Positions 1-6,823 of a stretch of DNA of 10,439 bases are shown piece by piece (position 1 is the stretch's first letter; each line of letters starts with the position of its first letter). The translations under genes and the position numbers were made by a program. The notes below the pieces were generated by a model. The model searched no databases, had not been told where the DNA came from, and was given only the letters and a program-made list of their open reading frames with translations. Origin of the DNA: Desulfarculaceae bacterium (GTDB taxonomy: Bacteria; Desulfobacterota; Desulfobacteria; Desulfobacterales; Desulfobacteraceae); contig JAIPEK010000053.1 in NCBI GenBank assembly GCA_021737205.1, positions 1 through 10,439 of the forward strand, in the 5' to 3' direction.

Positions 1-355
1 GGATCGGATAAGGGTTCGGCAGTATGGTTGCGGCAGGTTTGTAAGGGGGATGCCGTCAAAAGAAGAAAAGGAATCGGCAGGTCATGGATTGAATGAAATC
101 CGGCAATACGTCCAAAACGGCTCGTATGACATGATTATTGTGGAAGAGGGAAATGTGGCGGTATCGTGCGGACTGATCAGCGAAAGCGATCTTCTCGATT
201 TGATGGAAATGAAACCGGAAGGCATGGAATTGGTAATTACCGGAAGGGGGGCCACGGAACGGGTCATACAAAGAGCCGATCTTGTAACCGAGATGAAGGA
301 TGTCAAGCACTATTTTAGAAAAGGAGTAACGGCTCGAAAGGGAATTGAAAAGTGA
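1..355 (+). CDS. cobO: Corrinoid (cob(I)yrinic acid a,c-diamide) adenosyltransferase, 5'-truncated by window edge
   Basis: This is the C-terminal 117 codons of a CobO/CobA/BtuR-type adenosyltransferase; the first complete codon is at 2 and the stop TGA is 353-355. The family transfers the adenosyl group of ATP to the cobalt of reduced corrinoids in the cytoplasm, a late step of adenosylcobalamin synthesis or salvage. Recognition rests on the end of the family: a YDMII strand followed by an acidic pair (codons 143-148), the KPEGMELVITGRGA segment, then ADLVTEM and the terminal KGVTARKGIE tail. The P-loop lies upstream of the window. In the Walker B-like strand the usual Asp-Glu pair reads Glu-Glu, a conservative change. 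The gene overlaps cobQ by four bases (GTGA), so the two are very probably co-translated. An ATG at 50 is only an internal Met, because homology-like sequence continues upstream of it. Confidence 0.9.
   Translation, partial: DRIRVRQYGCGRFVRGMPSKEEKESAGHGLNEIRQYVQNGSYDMIIVEEGNVAVSCGLISESDLLDLMEMKPEGMELVITGRGATERVIQRADLVTEMKDVKHYFRKGVTARKGIEK
337..343 (+). promoter_or_regulatory. Ribosome binding site for cobQ
   Basis: AAAGGGA lies inside the last codons of cobO, eight bases before the GTG at 352. It supports the GTG start, since the coding frame has no better ATG close by. Together with the GTGA overlap it indicates coupled translation of cobO and cobQ. Confidence 0.6.
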
Positions 356-1833
356 AAAAGGCGAATCATCTGGCGGTATTCGGGACGGGATCGGATGTGG
401 GGAAAAGTATCGTAGCGGCAGCTTTGTGCAGATCCCTTGCAGACAGGAAAGTCAATGTGGCCCCGTTTAAAGCCCAGAACATGTCCAATAATTCCGGAAT
501 AACGCCGGAAGGTCTTGAAATGGGAAGGGCCCAGATAGTGCAATCCGAAGCGGCCCGAATTCCGCCGAATACGGATATGAACCCGATACTCCTCAAACCG
601 ACGGCGGACAATGCCTCGCAGGTGGTGGTGAACGGAAAAGTATATGAAGATTTGTCTGCTGTGGGGTATCACAAAAGAAACAAGTATTTTTTTAAAGAAG
701 CTTGTTCAGCCTTTGACCGGCTTTCGGCCAGACAGGAAATGATTGTCATGGAAGGAGCCGGCTCCTGTGCCGAAGTCAACCTCATGCACACGGATATTGT
801 CAATTTCCGGATGGCTGCCTATGCACGGGCCGACGTGGTGCTCGTGGCGGATATTCACAAGGGGGGAGTTTTCGCACAGATACTTGGCACGCTGGAGTGT
901 CTGCCGTCAGAGTATCGGGAAATGGTCAGGGGATTTATCGTGAATCGGTTCAGGGGAGATCCTGAACTTTTTAAAGAGGGTGTGGACTGGATCGAACGAA
1001 AAACCGGCAAACCGGTTTTCGGGGTTTTGCCCTGGTATTCTCATTTCAGAATCGACGCGGAGGACTCGGTGGAGATTGAAACCTGCTCTTCCATCAATTC
1101 CCTGGATCCGGATTTGCCGGCAATTGGCGTAATTCGCCTGCCGCATATCTCCAACTTTACGGATATGCATTCTCTTTCCGAAATTGACGGATTACAGGTG
1201 GCGTTTGTGGATCGTCCGGAAGATCTGTCAGTATTCAAAGCCGTGATTCTTCCAGGATCCAAAAGCACCCGGGCGGATATGGAATGGCTGGATAAATCCG
1301 GCATTGCAGAATCAATCAAAAGGTATGTCCGTTCGGGCGGGCATGTGCTTGGTATATGCGGGGGATACCAGATGCTCGGTCGTTTTATACGGGATGACGC
1401 GGGAGTGGAGGGGGAGCCGGGGTGTACAAACGGTCTCGGCTTGTTGAATATCGAAACATCCATGAGCCCGGAAAAAACTACGACAAGGAGCACCTTTTCA
1501 TGGGACGGCATCAAGGGGGAAGGGTATGAAATTCATATGGGAAAAACAAGGAGTGAGGAGCAGAACCCATGGCTGCTCGTCCACCGGCGGAACGATCGGT
1601 TGATCGAAGCAACGGACGGATGCAGGTCTGCGGACGGAAAAGTGGCCGGAACCTATATACACGGATTGTTTGATACCCGAAAAATTCTTGAAAAATGGCT
1701 TGCAGGAATCGGCATCAGCGACGGACGGGTTATAAAAGAAAATAAGCAACAAGGGCGCGATCATGTGTACGCCCTTTTGAAAAGCCATTTTGAAGAGAAC
1801 GTCGATGTAAAACGGTTGCTGGAGAGTATCTGA
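352..1833 (+). CDS. cobQ: Cobyric acid synthase (glutamine-hydrolysing)
   Basis: The 493-residue protein is full length for CobQ/CbiP (usually about 480-510). The family amidates the b, d, e and g side chains of adenosylcobyrinic a,c-diamide using glutamine and ATP, in the cytoplasm. The N-terminal half is a dethiobiotin-synthetase-like P-loop domain: a variant P-loop GTGSDVGKS near residues 11-19, then PFKAQNMSNNS and the LLKPTADNASQVVVNGK stretch typical of CobQ. The C-terminal half is a class I glutamine amidotransferase-like domain: LPGSKST, then the nucleophile in GICGGYQMLG (Cys336), GYEIHMG (His395), and the catalytic His in GTYIHGLF (His437). The start is GTG at 352, inside the cobO stop, with an AAAGGGA ribosome site at 337-343, eight bases upstream. 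CobQ rather than CobB is supported by the PFKAQNMSNNS motif and the length. Confidence 0.96.
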   Translation: MKKANHLAVFGTGSDVGKSIVAAALCRSLADRKVNVAPFKAQNMSNNSGITPEGLEMGRAQIVQSEAARIPPNTDMNPILLKPTADNASQVVVNGKVYEDLSAVGYHKRNKYFFKEACSAFDRLSARQEMIVMEGAGSCAEVNLMHTDIVNFRMAAYARADVVLVADIHKGGVFAQILGTLECLPSEYREMVRGFIVNRFRGDPELFKEGVDWIERKTGKPVFGVLPWYSHFRIDAEDSVEIETCSSINSLDPDLPAIGVIRLPHISNFTDMHSLSEIDGLQVAFVDRPEDLSVFKAVILPGSKSTRADMEWLDKSGIAESIKRYVRSGGHVLGICGGYQMLGRFIRDDAGVEGEPGCTNGLGLLNIETSMSPEKTTTRSTFSWDGIKGEGYEIHMGKTRSEEQNPWLLVHRRNDRLIEATDGCRSADGKVAGTYIHGLFDTRKILEKWLAGIGISDGRVIKENKQQGRDHVYALLKSHFEENVDVKRLLESI

Positions 1834-1879
1834 GGGATATATAACTGAAACACGGGAAAATACGACAAAGAGCAGGCCA

Positions 1880-4120
1880 TTGATACTGAACAACGACATA
1901 CCCACGGTCTCCGATCTCGCTTATCGATACGGAACCATAAACAAAAACGATCTTGACCGGACCAATGAAATCTACGCGGAAAACCGGGGCGGAATGTCGC
2001 ACAGTCAGATTATGGTCAACCGGAAAATTGCGACGGAATATCAGGTGGGCCTGCTCAAATTGATTCAGGACTACTATATCATCCGCAAAAAAGGAGAGCA
2101 TTTCGGAAAGATTGCAGTGGAAAAAGGTTTTGCCCGGCACTCGGATATCGAGAGTGCACTGGAGTTCCAGAAAAGGGAATTCAAGAGGGCCAAACTGAAA
2201 AAGCGGATCGGAGATGTTCTTGTGGAAAACGGTACCATAACACCTGACCAGCGGGATCAGATTGTTGCCGAACAGGAAGCGCTGGAAAAACGGGCGGAAA
2301 ATCTGGTGCGGAACGGGCAGGATGAGCCGGAAAGCGGGAACAAAAAAGTAGAAGATAAAAATGGATACGAATGGGTTCTGAAACAGGACGACGATTTTAT
2401 CCGGAGAGTAAAGGAAAAAGGGCTTGCTTCATCTTCCCAGATTTCTGCTGCGGAAAAAAAACAGAAAAGAGAATTTGAAAAGAAAAAGCCGGTCTCCCGG
2501 ATAGCAGATATACTGGTCAAATGGAATATTCTGACAAAGACCCAGAAAAATGCAGTTTTGGAAACACTCCGATCCGAAAGGAACAGAGAAGAAAATTCCC
2601 TTGAAAAACGATTGGATATCGAGGTCTGTGAAACCGGAATGACCGCCCGGGTCGGAATCGACCAAAAGAATGGCGGCCCGGTTGAGCTCGAGGATGTAAA
2701 GGGATTGATGGCGGAAAACGGAATCGTGTACGGTGTTTTCAGTGATTCGGTCTTCCAGGGTTTTCTTGACACCGGTATCCCATCCTTTCCAGTGGCGGGT
2801 GGGGATTTTCCGGTAGAGGAAACCGGGCATGTGATTCTATACCATTTTGAAACGGGAAAGAAGGCGGGGAAAGTTGAAAAGGTAAAAAAAGGAGAAGCCC
2901 TTGCCGAACTGAAACTGGCGGAAAAAAATATTCTCGGCAAGGATGTCCGCGGGAACATTGTGGAGGATGTTTCCTCCTTGAGACGTCAGCCTCTTTTGAG
3001 ACCGGCGGCGGGAGCTGTGTTTTCTGAAAACAGGGAGAAAGTTTTCGCAGGAAAAACGGGAAAGCCTGCATTGACAGTGGAAAATAAGATATATATCCAT
3101 CCCGGAGTCAATATTCTGGAAGATGCGGATATGAGAACGGGGCCTCTTGAAAAATGGGCCGATATCAATGTAAGAGGAATTCTTTCGGACGCGTTTACTG
3201 TAAAGGCAGGTTCTGTCAAAGCCGGCGAAATCAGAGGAACGGAATTGACAGCAACGGGAGATGTTTCCGTGGAAATCGGCATAACCGGCGCCCATATTAA
3301 AGCCCAGGGAGATATAAAGGCGAGATATCTGAGGAATTGTACAATAGAAACATTCGGAAACGTGACGGTTCAAAACGAGATTATCGACTCCACGATACGG
3401 ATCGGCGGAAAGCTGGAAGCGGAAACAGCCAGGATACTGGCGTCGCGGATTTCGGCCAAAAAAGGAATCGATGCAGGCGCTGTCGGAAGCGATGTGACTG
3501 AACCCTGTGAACTCCTTGCCGGACGGGAGGATCTGGTGGTCCAAAGGTCACAGCGAATCGACGAACAGAAGGACCAGGCAAAACAAAGGTTGCAGGATCT
3601 CAAGGATGAATGGCGGCAAAAAAATCAACAGGCGGATCAGCTCTTTGAAAAAATGAAAGAGCTGAAAAAGTTTCATGACAGAACGGAAAAAAAGAAAAAT
3701 CAGATAAAAGAAAAGAACAGCTCTCTGTCCGATGAAAACTCGGGAAATGACGAAATACTGAAGGACCTGGAAGCAAAACTGGCTTCGATCATTGGGTCGC
3801 TGAAAACCATGAACCAGGAGAAAAAAGGATTGAAAAACGAGAAAGAGCGACTATACAATCGGATCGGAGAAATTCAACCCGCTGTGGAAACAACAGTGGC
3901 GGACCTGGAACGAGACCGGCTCAGTCTGTTCAAGTGGGCGCAGAAGGAACCCGGAAAGCCGGACATTGCAATCCGGGTTTCGGTAAAACAGGATACGGTG
4001 TTGGGGGGAATTTATTCGAAGGCAGTCACGGAGAAGGACTATGGCCCTCTTGTAATAACGGAAGCGGGCACCCCGGATACCGCGCGCAAAACAGGAGGAT
4101 TGCATTTCCGGCATGGGTGA
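1880..4120 (+). CDS. FapA-family (DUF342) protein with N-terminal MshEN-like repeats
   Basis: A 746-residue cytoplasmic-looking protein without signal peptide or membrane segment. Residues about 8-66, 72-135 and 171-235 look like repeated helical units of the type found at the N-terminus of type II secretion/MshE ATPases. The last two align without gaps over 59 residues with 21 identities. Residues about 250-550 match the FapA/DUF342 pattern: a mixed domain beginning near the GGPVELEDVKGLMAENG segment, GKKAGKVEKVKKGEALAE, the NILGKDVRG motif, and then regularly spaced short strands (about 400-530) expected of a beta-helix. Residues about 553-680 are charged and heptad-like, a probable coiled coil, followed by a small C-terminal beta region. 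The start is TTG at 1880 with a poor ribosome site (GAGCAGG just upstream); the first in-frame ATG, at residue 39, would cut the first repeat. FapA proteins in other bacteria are tied to polymer or surface functions, but the function here is not known. It sits 46 bp after cobQ on the same strand, so it may be co-transcribed. Confidence 0.85.
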   Translation: MILNNDIPTVSDLAYRYGTINKNDLDRTNEIYAENRGGMSHSQIMVNRKIATEYQVGLLKLIQDYYIIRKKGEHFGKIAVEKGFARHSDIESALEFQKREFKRAKLKKRIGDVLVENGTITPDQRDQIVAEQEALEKRAENLVRNGQDEPESGNKKVEDKNGYEWVLKQDDDFIRRVKEKGLASSSQISAAEKKQKREFEKKKPVSRIADILVKWNILTKTQKNAVLETLRSERNREENSLEKRLDIEVCETGMTARVGIDQKNGGPVELEDVKGLMAENGIVYGVFSDSVFQGFLDTGIPSFPVAGGDFPVEETGHVILYHFETGKKAGKVEKVKKGEALAELKLAEKNILGKDVRGNIVEDVSSLRRQPLLRPAAGAVFSENREKVFAGKTGKPALTVENKIYIHPGVNILEDADMRTGPLEKWADINVRGILSDAFTVKAGSVKAGEIRGTELTATGDVSVEIGITGAHIKAQGDIKARYLRNCTIETFGNVTVQNEIIDSTIRIGGKLEAETARILASRISAKKGIDAGAVGSDVTEPCELLAGREDLVVQRSQRIDEQKDQAKQRLQDLKDEWRQKNQQADQLFEKMKELKKFHDRTEKKKNQIKEKNSSLSDENSGNDEILKDLEAKLASIIGSLKTMNQEKKGLKNEKERLYNRIGEIQPAVETTVADLERDRLSLFKWAQKEPGKPDIAIRVSVKQDTVLGGIYSKAVTEKDYGPLVITEAGTPDTARKTGGLHFRHG

Positions 4121-4185
4121 TGAAAAACGGAAAGACGCGACAGGGAGCTAAGTTTGTCTGTAAACCGTGAACGGTTGCGTTTGTT
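4121..4185. other. Convergent intergenic junction with a small hairpin
   Basis: These 65 bp separate two converging genes (FapA-family on plus, small hydro-lyase subunit on minus). The only structure I see is an inverted repeat at 4163-4176, AACCG-TGAA-CGGTT, followed on the plus strand by a moderately T-rich stretch (GCGTTTGTTTC). The five-base stem and interrupted T run make this at best a weak terminator for the plus-strand unit. On the minus strand no T run follows the hairpin. Confidence 0.35.
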
Positions 4186-4710
4186 TCAATACCGCAAATC
4201 CGCATATTCGACCCAACCGTTCGCTTTGACCAGTTCTTTATCATATCCGGAAATATGGAAAGAAATTTCGTCTTTTGATTGAGTATTGCTTATGGTGAGA
4301 AGGCTTTTGTCCACCTCCGCGGTTACATACGCCTCGGAACCCCGGTATTTTGAAAAGAGTGAATCAATGGTTTCTCCGGGAAGTTCCACTGTAAGCATGC
4401 CGCAGTTAAACATGTTTTGTCGGAAAATCCGGGCGAAACTTTCCGCAATCACCATATGAAACCCGTTGATTTCAAGTGCCCAGGGGGCGTGTTCCCGGGA
4501 AGAGCCGCAACCGAAGTTGGCTCTTGTAAGAATTACGGATCGGCCTTGAAGATCTCTTGTTCTGTCAAAACCCTCAAGCTCGAGATCTTCGAGCAGATAC
4601 GGGCCCAGATTTTCCCGGTCCGGTTCCGTCAGATATTTGGCCGGAATGATTTCGTCGGTATTGATATCCGATCGATCCAGGAAAAGGACGTAGCCTGAGA
4701 AGTCTTTCAT
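4186..4710 (-). CDS. leuD: LeuD-type hydro-lyase small subunit (3-isopropylmalate dehydratase-like)
   Basis: A 174-residue swivel-domain subunit of the aconitase superfamily. With the large subunit it would isomerise 2-isopropylmalate to 3-isopropylmalate in leucine synthesis, or act on a related hydroxy-acid. Visible signatures are SDINTDEIIPAKYL near residues 14-27, the NFGCGSSREHAPWAL substrate loop at 65-79, and VIAESFARIFRQNMFNCG at about 87-104. The length suits the short bacterial/archaeal small subunit rather than the approximately 200-residue enterobacterial LeuD. I start at 4710, not at the in-frame ATG at 4749: AAGGAG lies six bases upstream (4717-4722), the family begins close to this Met, and this ATG overlaps the large-subunit stop by four bases (ATGA). 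The neighbours give no leuA or leuB, so substrate assignment is tentative. Confidence 0.88.
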   Translation of the reverse strand: MKDFSGYVLFLDRSDINTDEIIPAKYLTEPDRENLGPYLLEDLELEGFDRTRDLQGRSVILTRANFGCGSSREHAPWALEINGFHMVIAESFARIFRQNMFNCGMLTVELPGETIDSLFSKYRGSEAYVTAEVDKSLLTISNTQSKDEISFHISGYDKELVKANGWVEYADLRY

Positions 4711-6008
4711 GATATACTCCTTTTGTTCGAAAACAGTTCTGAATTGCAAATGACGCCGGTGACGGCGGTGGCGGCAGCTGTTGCAGGACTCATCAGATGA
4801 ACCATGCCTCCTTTGCCCATTCGGCCGTTAAAGTTCCGGTTGGTGGTGGCTGCCGCCACTTCACCTTCGGCCAGCACCCCGTTGCTCATGCCGAGACAGG
4901 CGCCGCAGGTCGGATTGGTCACACAGAACCCGGCATCCATGAAGGTCTGTAAGATTCCCTCTTTAAGTGCCTGGTTGTAAACCCAGGTCGTGGCAGGGGA
5001 AACAATGGCCCTGAGAGAATCGGAAACGGTCCGGTTTTTGAGTATGGCCGCCGCGACCCGAAGATCTTCAATCCGGCCGTTGGTGCAGGAACCGATATAG
5101 ACCTGGTCCACCTTCCTGCCTTGCATGGAAGAAACCGGGATTACATTGTCGGGTTTGTATCCATGGGTGACCATGGGTTCAACAGACCCGGCATCAAAAT
5201 GCAGTGTTCGGCTGTAATCGGCGTCCGGATCCGGCAGAAACCGGGCAAAAGAATCAAGTGCGGCCTCTCTGGAGGAGAAGTCTTCTTTGATAAATTCCCA
5301 TAGATAGTTGACCGTGGTCATGTCAGGTTTGCAGATTCCGCAGGTTGCACCGGCCTCCACGGCCATGTTGCAAAGGGTCATTCTTTCTTCCATGGTCATC
5401 CGATCCACGGTCTCCCCTTCAAATTCGAGCACTTGGTTGGTGGCCCCGTTAACGGTAAGTTCCCGTATGACGGAAAGGATCACGTCCTTTGCGAATACCC
5501 CCGGTTCCAAAGATCCCTCGATTGTTACCTTGATGGTTCCCGGATCCTTGAAGGCGCAAACCCCTTTCAAAATTCCCACTTCAAGGTCGGTTGTGCCGAC
5601 GCCGGCGGCAAAAGCACCAAAAGCCCCATGAGTGCAAGTATGAGAATCTCCCATAATAATGGTAAAGCCGGGACGGACAAAACCTTTTTCCGGAAAGAGC
5701 GCATGGCAGACTCCGTTTCTCCCGATATCAAAAAAATCAGTAATACCGTGGCGCCCGGCCCATTCCCGCATGATTTTTCCCTGTCTGGCGGTTTTAGAAT
5801 CCTTGGCCGGGCTCACATGGTCAATGACCGCTTTGATTTTGTCCGGATCAAACACCCGGTCTTTGTTTTTTCGAACAAGGTCGGTAATGGCAACGGGTGT
5901 GGTGATTTCGTGGCAGAAGACACGGTCGAGCCGTAAAACGCTGACTTCATCAAATGGTTTGTCCACAAGGTGGGAGTGAAAAATTTTTTGTGTGATGGTC
6001 TGGCCCAT
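4707..6008 (-). CDS. leuC: LeuC-type hydro-lyase large subunit (3-isopropylmalate dehydratase-like)
   Basis: A 433-residue aconitase-superfamily large subunit that would carry the [4Fe-4S] cluster and act with the small subunit encoded next to it. The three cluster cysteines are Cys308 in YIGSCTNGR and Cys368 and Cys371 in NPTCGACLGMSNG. Other family segments are VIDHVSP (61-67), GDSHTCTHGAFGAFAAGVGTTD (120-141), and NRNFNGRMGKGG near 391-401. The length of about 430 fits the archaeal/anaerobe-type LeuC rather than the approximately 466-residue enterobacterial form, in keeping with the short small subunit. The start is ATG at 6008 with AAGGAG (6015-6020) six bases upstream, in the 17 bp gap after the regulator gene. 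The stop overlaps the small-subunit start by four bases. Alternative substrates within this superfamily branch (citramalate, homocitrate, dimethylmalate) cannot be excluded from sequence alone. Confidence 0.9.
   Translation of the reverse strand: MGQTITQKIFHSHLVDKPFDEVSVLRLDRVFCHEITTPVAITDLVRKNKDRVFDPDKIKAVIDHVSPAKDSKTARQGKIMREWAGRHGITDFFDIGRNGVCHALFPEKGFVRPGFTIIMGDSHTCTHGAFGAFAAGVGTTDLEVGILKGVCAFKDPGTIKVTIEGSLEPGVFAKDVILSVIRELTVNGATNQVLEFEGETVDRMTMEERMTLCNMAVEAGATCGICKPDMTTVNYLWEFIKEDFSSREAALDSFARFLPDPDADYSRTLHFDAGSVEPMVTHGYKPDNVIPVSSMQGRKVDQVYIGSCTNGRIEDLRVAAAILKNRTVSDSLRAIVSPATTWVYNQALKEGILQTFMDAGFCVTNPTCGACLGMSNGVLAEGEVAAATTNRNFNGRMGKGGMVHLMSPATAAATAVTGVICNSELFSNKRSIS
4717..4722 (-). promoter_or_regulatory. 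Ribosome binding site deciding the leuD start
   Basis: AAGGAG on the minus strand, six bases before the ATG at 4710, lying inside the 3' end of the large-subunit gene. It favours the 174-residue product over a version extended by 13 residues from 4749. Confidence 0.8.
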
Positions 6009-6014
6009 AAACTG

Positions 6015-6020
6015 CTCCTT
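6015..6020 (-). promoter_or_regulatory. Ribosome binding site for leuC
   Basis: AAGGAG on the minus strand, six bases before the ATG at 6008. It lies in the 17 bp gap after the regulator stop, which shows that leuC is read from the same message as the regulator but translated independently. Confidence 0.8.
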
Positions 6021-6025
6021 GATAA

Positions 6026-6613
6026 TTAATCGTTGCCGTTTTCCCCGAAATAATCTTCTCCGTCAGCAGGGGTCACAATCCAGTATGCCTGAAATCTGGA
6101 TTCACCCGTGTTTTTCAGAACGTGGGGAATCTGGGAAAAAAAGGATATGGAATCCCCTTTTTTCAATTGGTAAGTTTTGTCGCCGTATATCAAATCAGCA
6201 CGTCCGGCAACTACGATTCCGAGTTCTCTTCCCATGTGGCCTTCCATGGAATTTCCTCTGCTGCTCCCGGGCAGAAGTTCAAGGAAGAATGCAGTAAAAG
6301 AATGTTTGCCCTTGGTCTGGCTGATACCGCAGAGTTTTTCGTATGTAAAGCCTTTCCTTTTTATGACTTCCCGGTCTTTTTCGTTGATAATTTCGACCCG
6401 GGAATTGGTTTCGTAGTTTTTAAAAAACCGGTCCGGTGAAATGCCGTAGACTTCAAGAAGCTCAATCAGGGTGTCAAGAGACGGAGATACCCGGTTGTTT
6501 TCGATCTGGGACAGCAGACTTGTGCTTAAACCCGTTTTCCGTGACACATCCTTACCGGTCAGGTTGCGTTTTTTCCGAAGGGATTTGAGTTGAGCTCCCA
6601 GTTTGTATTTCAT
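6026..6613 (-). CDS. XRE-family transcriptional regulator with C-terminal cupin domain
   Basis: A 195-residue cytoplasmic regulator. Residues about 5-62 form an XRE/Cro helix-turn-helix: LKSLRKKRNLTGKDVSRKTG, then the recognition-helix region LSTSLLSQIENNRVSPSLDTL. Residues about 105-180 form a cupin-2 sensor domain; His126 and Glu130 (motif 1) and His164 with Asn168 (motif 2) fit a possible metal or ligand site, though the motif is incomplete. This two-domain layout is shared with regulators such as PuuR and SutR, where the cupin is thought to sense a small metabolite. The gene is first in a unit with the LeuCD-type enzyme, 17 bp upstream of it, so it probably controls its own operon in response to a substrate or product of that enzyme (inference). 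The ATG at 6613 lacks a good Shine-Dalgarno site, which may keep the protein level low. Confidence 0.92.
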   Translation of the reverse strand: MKYKLGAQLKSLRKKRNLTGKDVSRKTGLSTSLLSQIENNRVSPSLDTLIELLEVYGISPDRFFKNYETNSRVEIINEKDREVIKRKGFTYEKLCGISQTKGKHSFTAFFLELLPGSSRGNSMEGHMGRELGIVVAGRADLIYGDKTYQLKKGDSISFFSQIPHVLKNTGESRFQAYWIVTPADGEDYFGENGND

Positions 6614-6634
6614 AGTTGACCCAGATAATACCGT

Positions 6635-6644
6635 ATTTATAAAT
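6635..6644. promoter_or_regulatory. Possible operator palindrome at the transcription start
   Basis: A perfect ten-base palindrome, ATTTATAAAT, lies just downstream of the predicted start, where a bound repressor would block transcription. It is flanked by two direct copies of GTATTAT on the minus strand, at 6653-6659 (overlapping the -10 box) and 6625-6631, 28 bp apart. The region is AT-rich, so chance occurrence is possible. Binding by the adjacent XRE protein is inferred only from position. Confidence 0.35.
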
Positions 6645-6652
6645 TTGATTTA

Positions 6653-6680
6653 ATAATACTTAATGTTTCAGCTTTGTCAA
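6653..6680 (-). promoter_or_regulatory. Sigma-70 type promoter for the regulator-leuCD unit
   Basis: On the minus strand, a perfect -35 box TTGACA (6675-6680) is followed by a 16 bp spacer and a -10 box TATTAT (6653-6658, five of six consensus bases). The predicted start is near 6646, about 33 bases before the regulator ATG. It is the clearest promoter in the window and faces the three-gene unit directly. Confidence 0.75.
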
Positions 6681-6823
6681 ACAATTTTTTATGGGAAACA
6701 GGAGGGATTGCCGTTGAAACCTATCATTACAGATCGGCAAAAACCGAGCGGATCAGGAGAACCAGAAACGCTGCAGAGAAACACAAAGCGAACCGGCAGT
6801 GTAATTGTGACCGGGACCTTTTC
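6681..6823. other. Intergenic region between transporter gene and regulator promoter
   Basis: These 143 bp follow the stop of the upstream minus-strand transporter gene and precede the -35 box of the regulator promoter. I see no convincing gene. A short TCGG-TTTTTG-CCGA hairpin occurs on the minus strand near 6733-6746, but its stem is four base pairs and no T run follows, so I do not call it a terminator. A plus-strand frame starting near 6674 has no recognisable protein character and runs antisense into the transporter gene. Confidence 0.4.

Noticed and set aside
1041..1514. Minus-strand open frame of 157 codons inside cobQ
   Set aside because: Antisense shadow of a clear CobQ coding region that includes its glutaminase motif.
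2257..3544. Minus-strand open frames of 233 and 235 codons opposite the FapA-family gene
   Set aside because: The translations are rich in Ser, Phe and Arg in the way expected of the complement of Glu/Lys/Gly-rich coding sequence. They match no family and conflict with the plus-strand gene.
4113..4151. Twelve-codon plus-strand frame overlapping the FapA-family stop
   Set aside because: It is too short, has no homology or conserved feature, and ends in the convergent gap.
4163..4176. Hairpin at the convergent junction as a bidirectional terminator
   Set aside because: The stem is only five base pairs and a T run follows on just one strand and is interrupted, so I list it only as a possible weak element.
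4711..4749. Thirteen-residue N-terminal extension of the small hydro-lyase subunit from an upstream ATG
   Set aside because: The downstream ATG at 4710 has AAGGAG at ideal spacing, overlaps the large-subunit stop as ATGA, and matches the usual family start.
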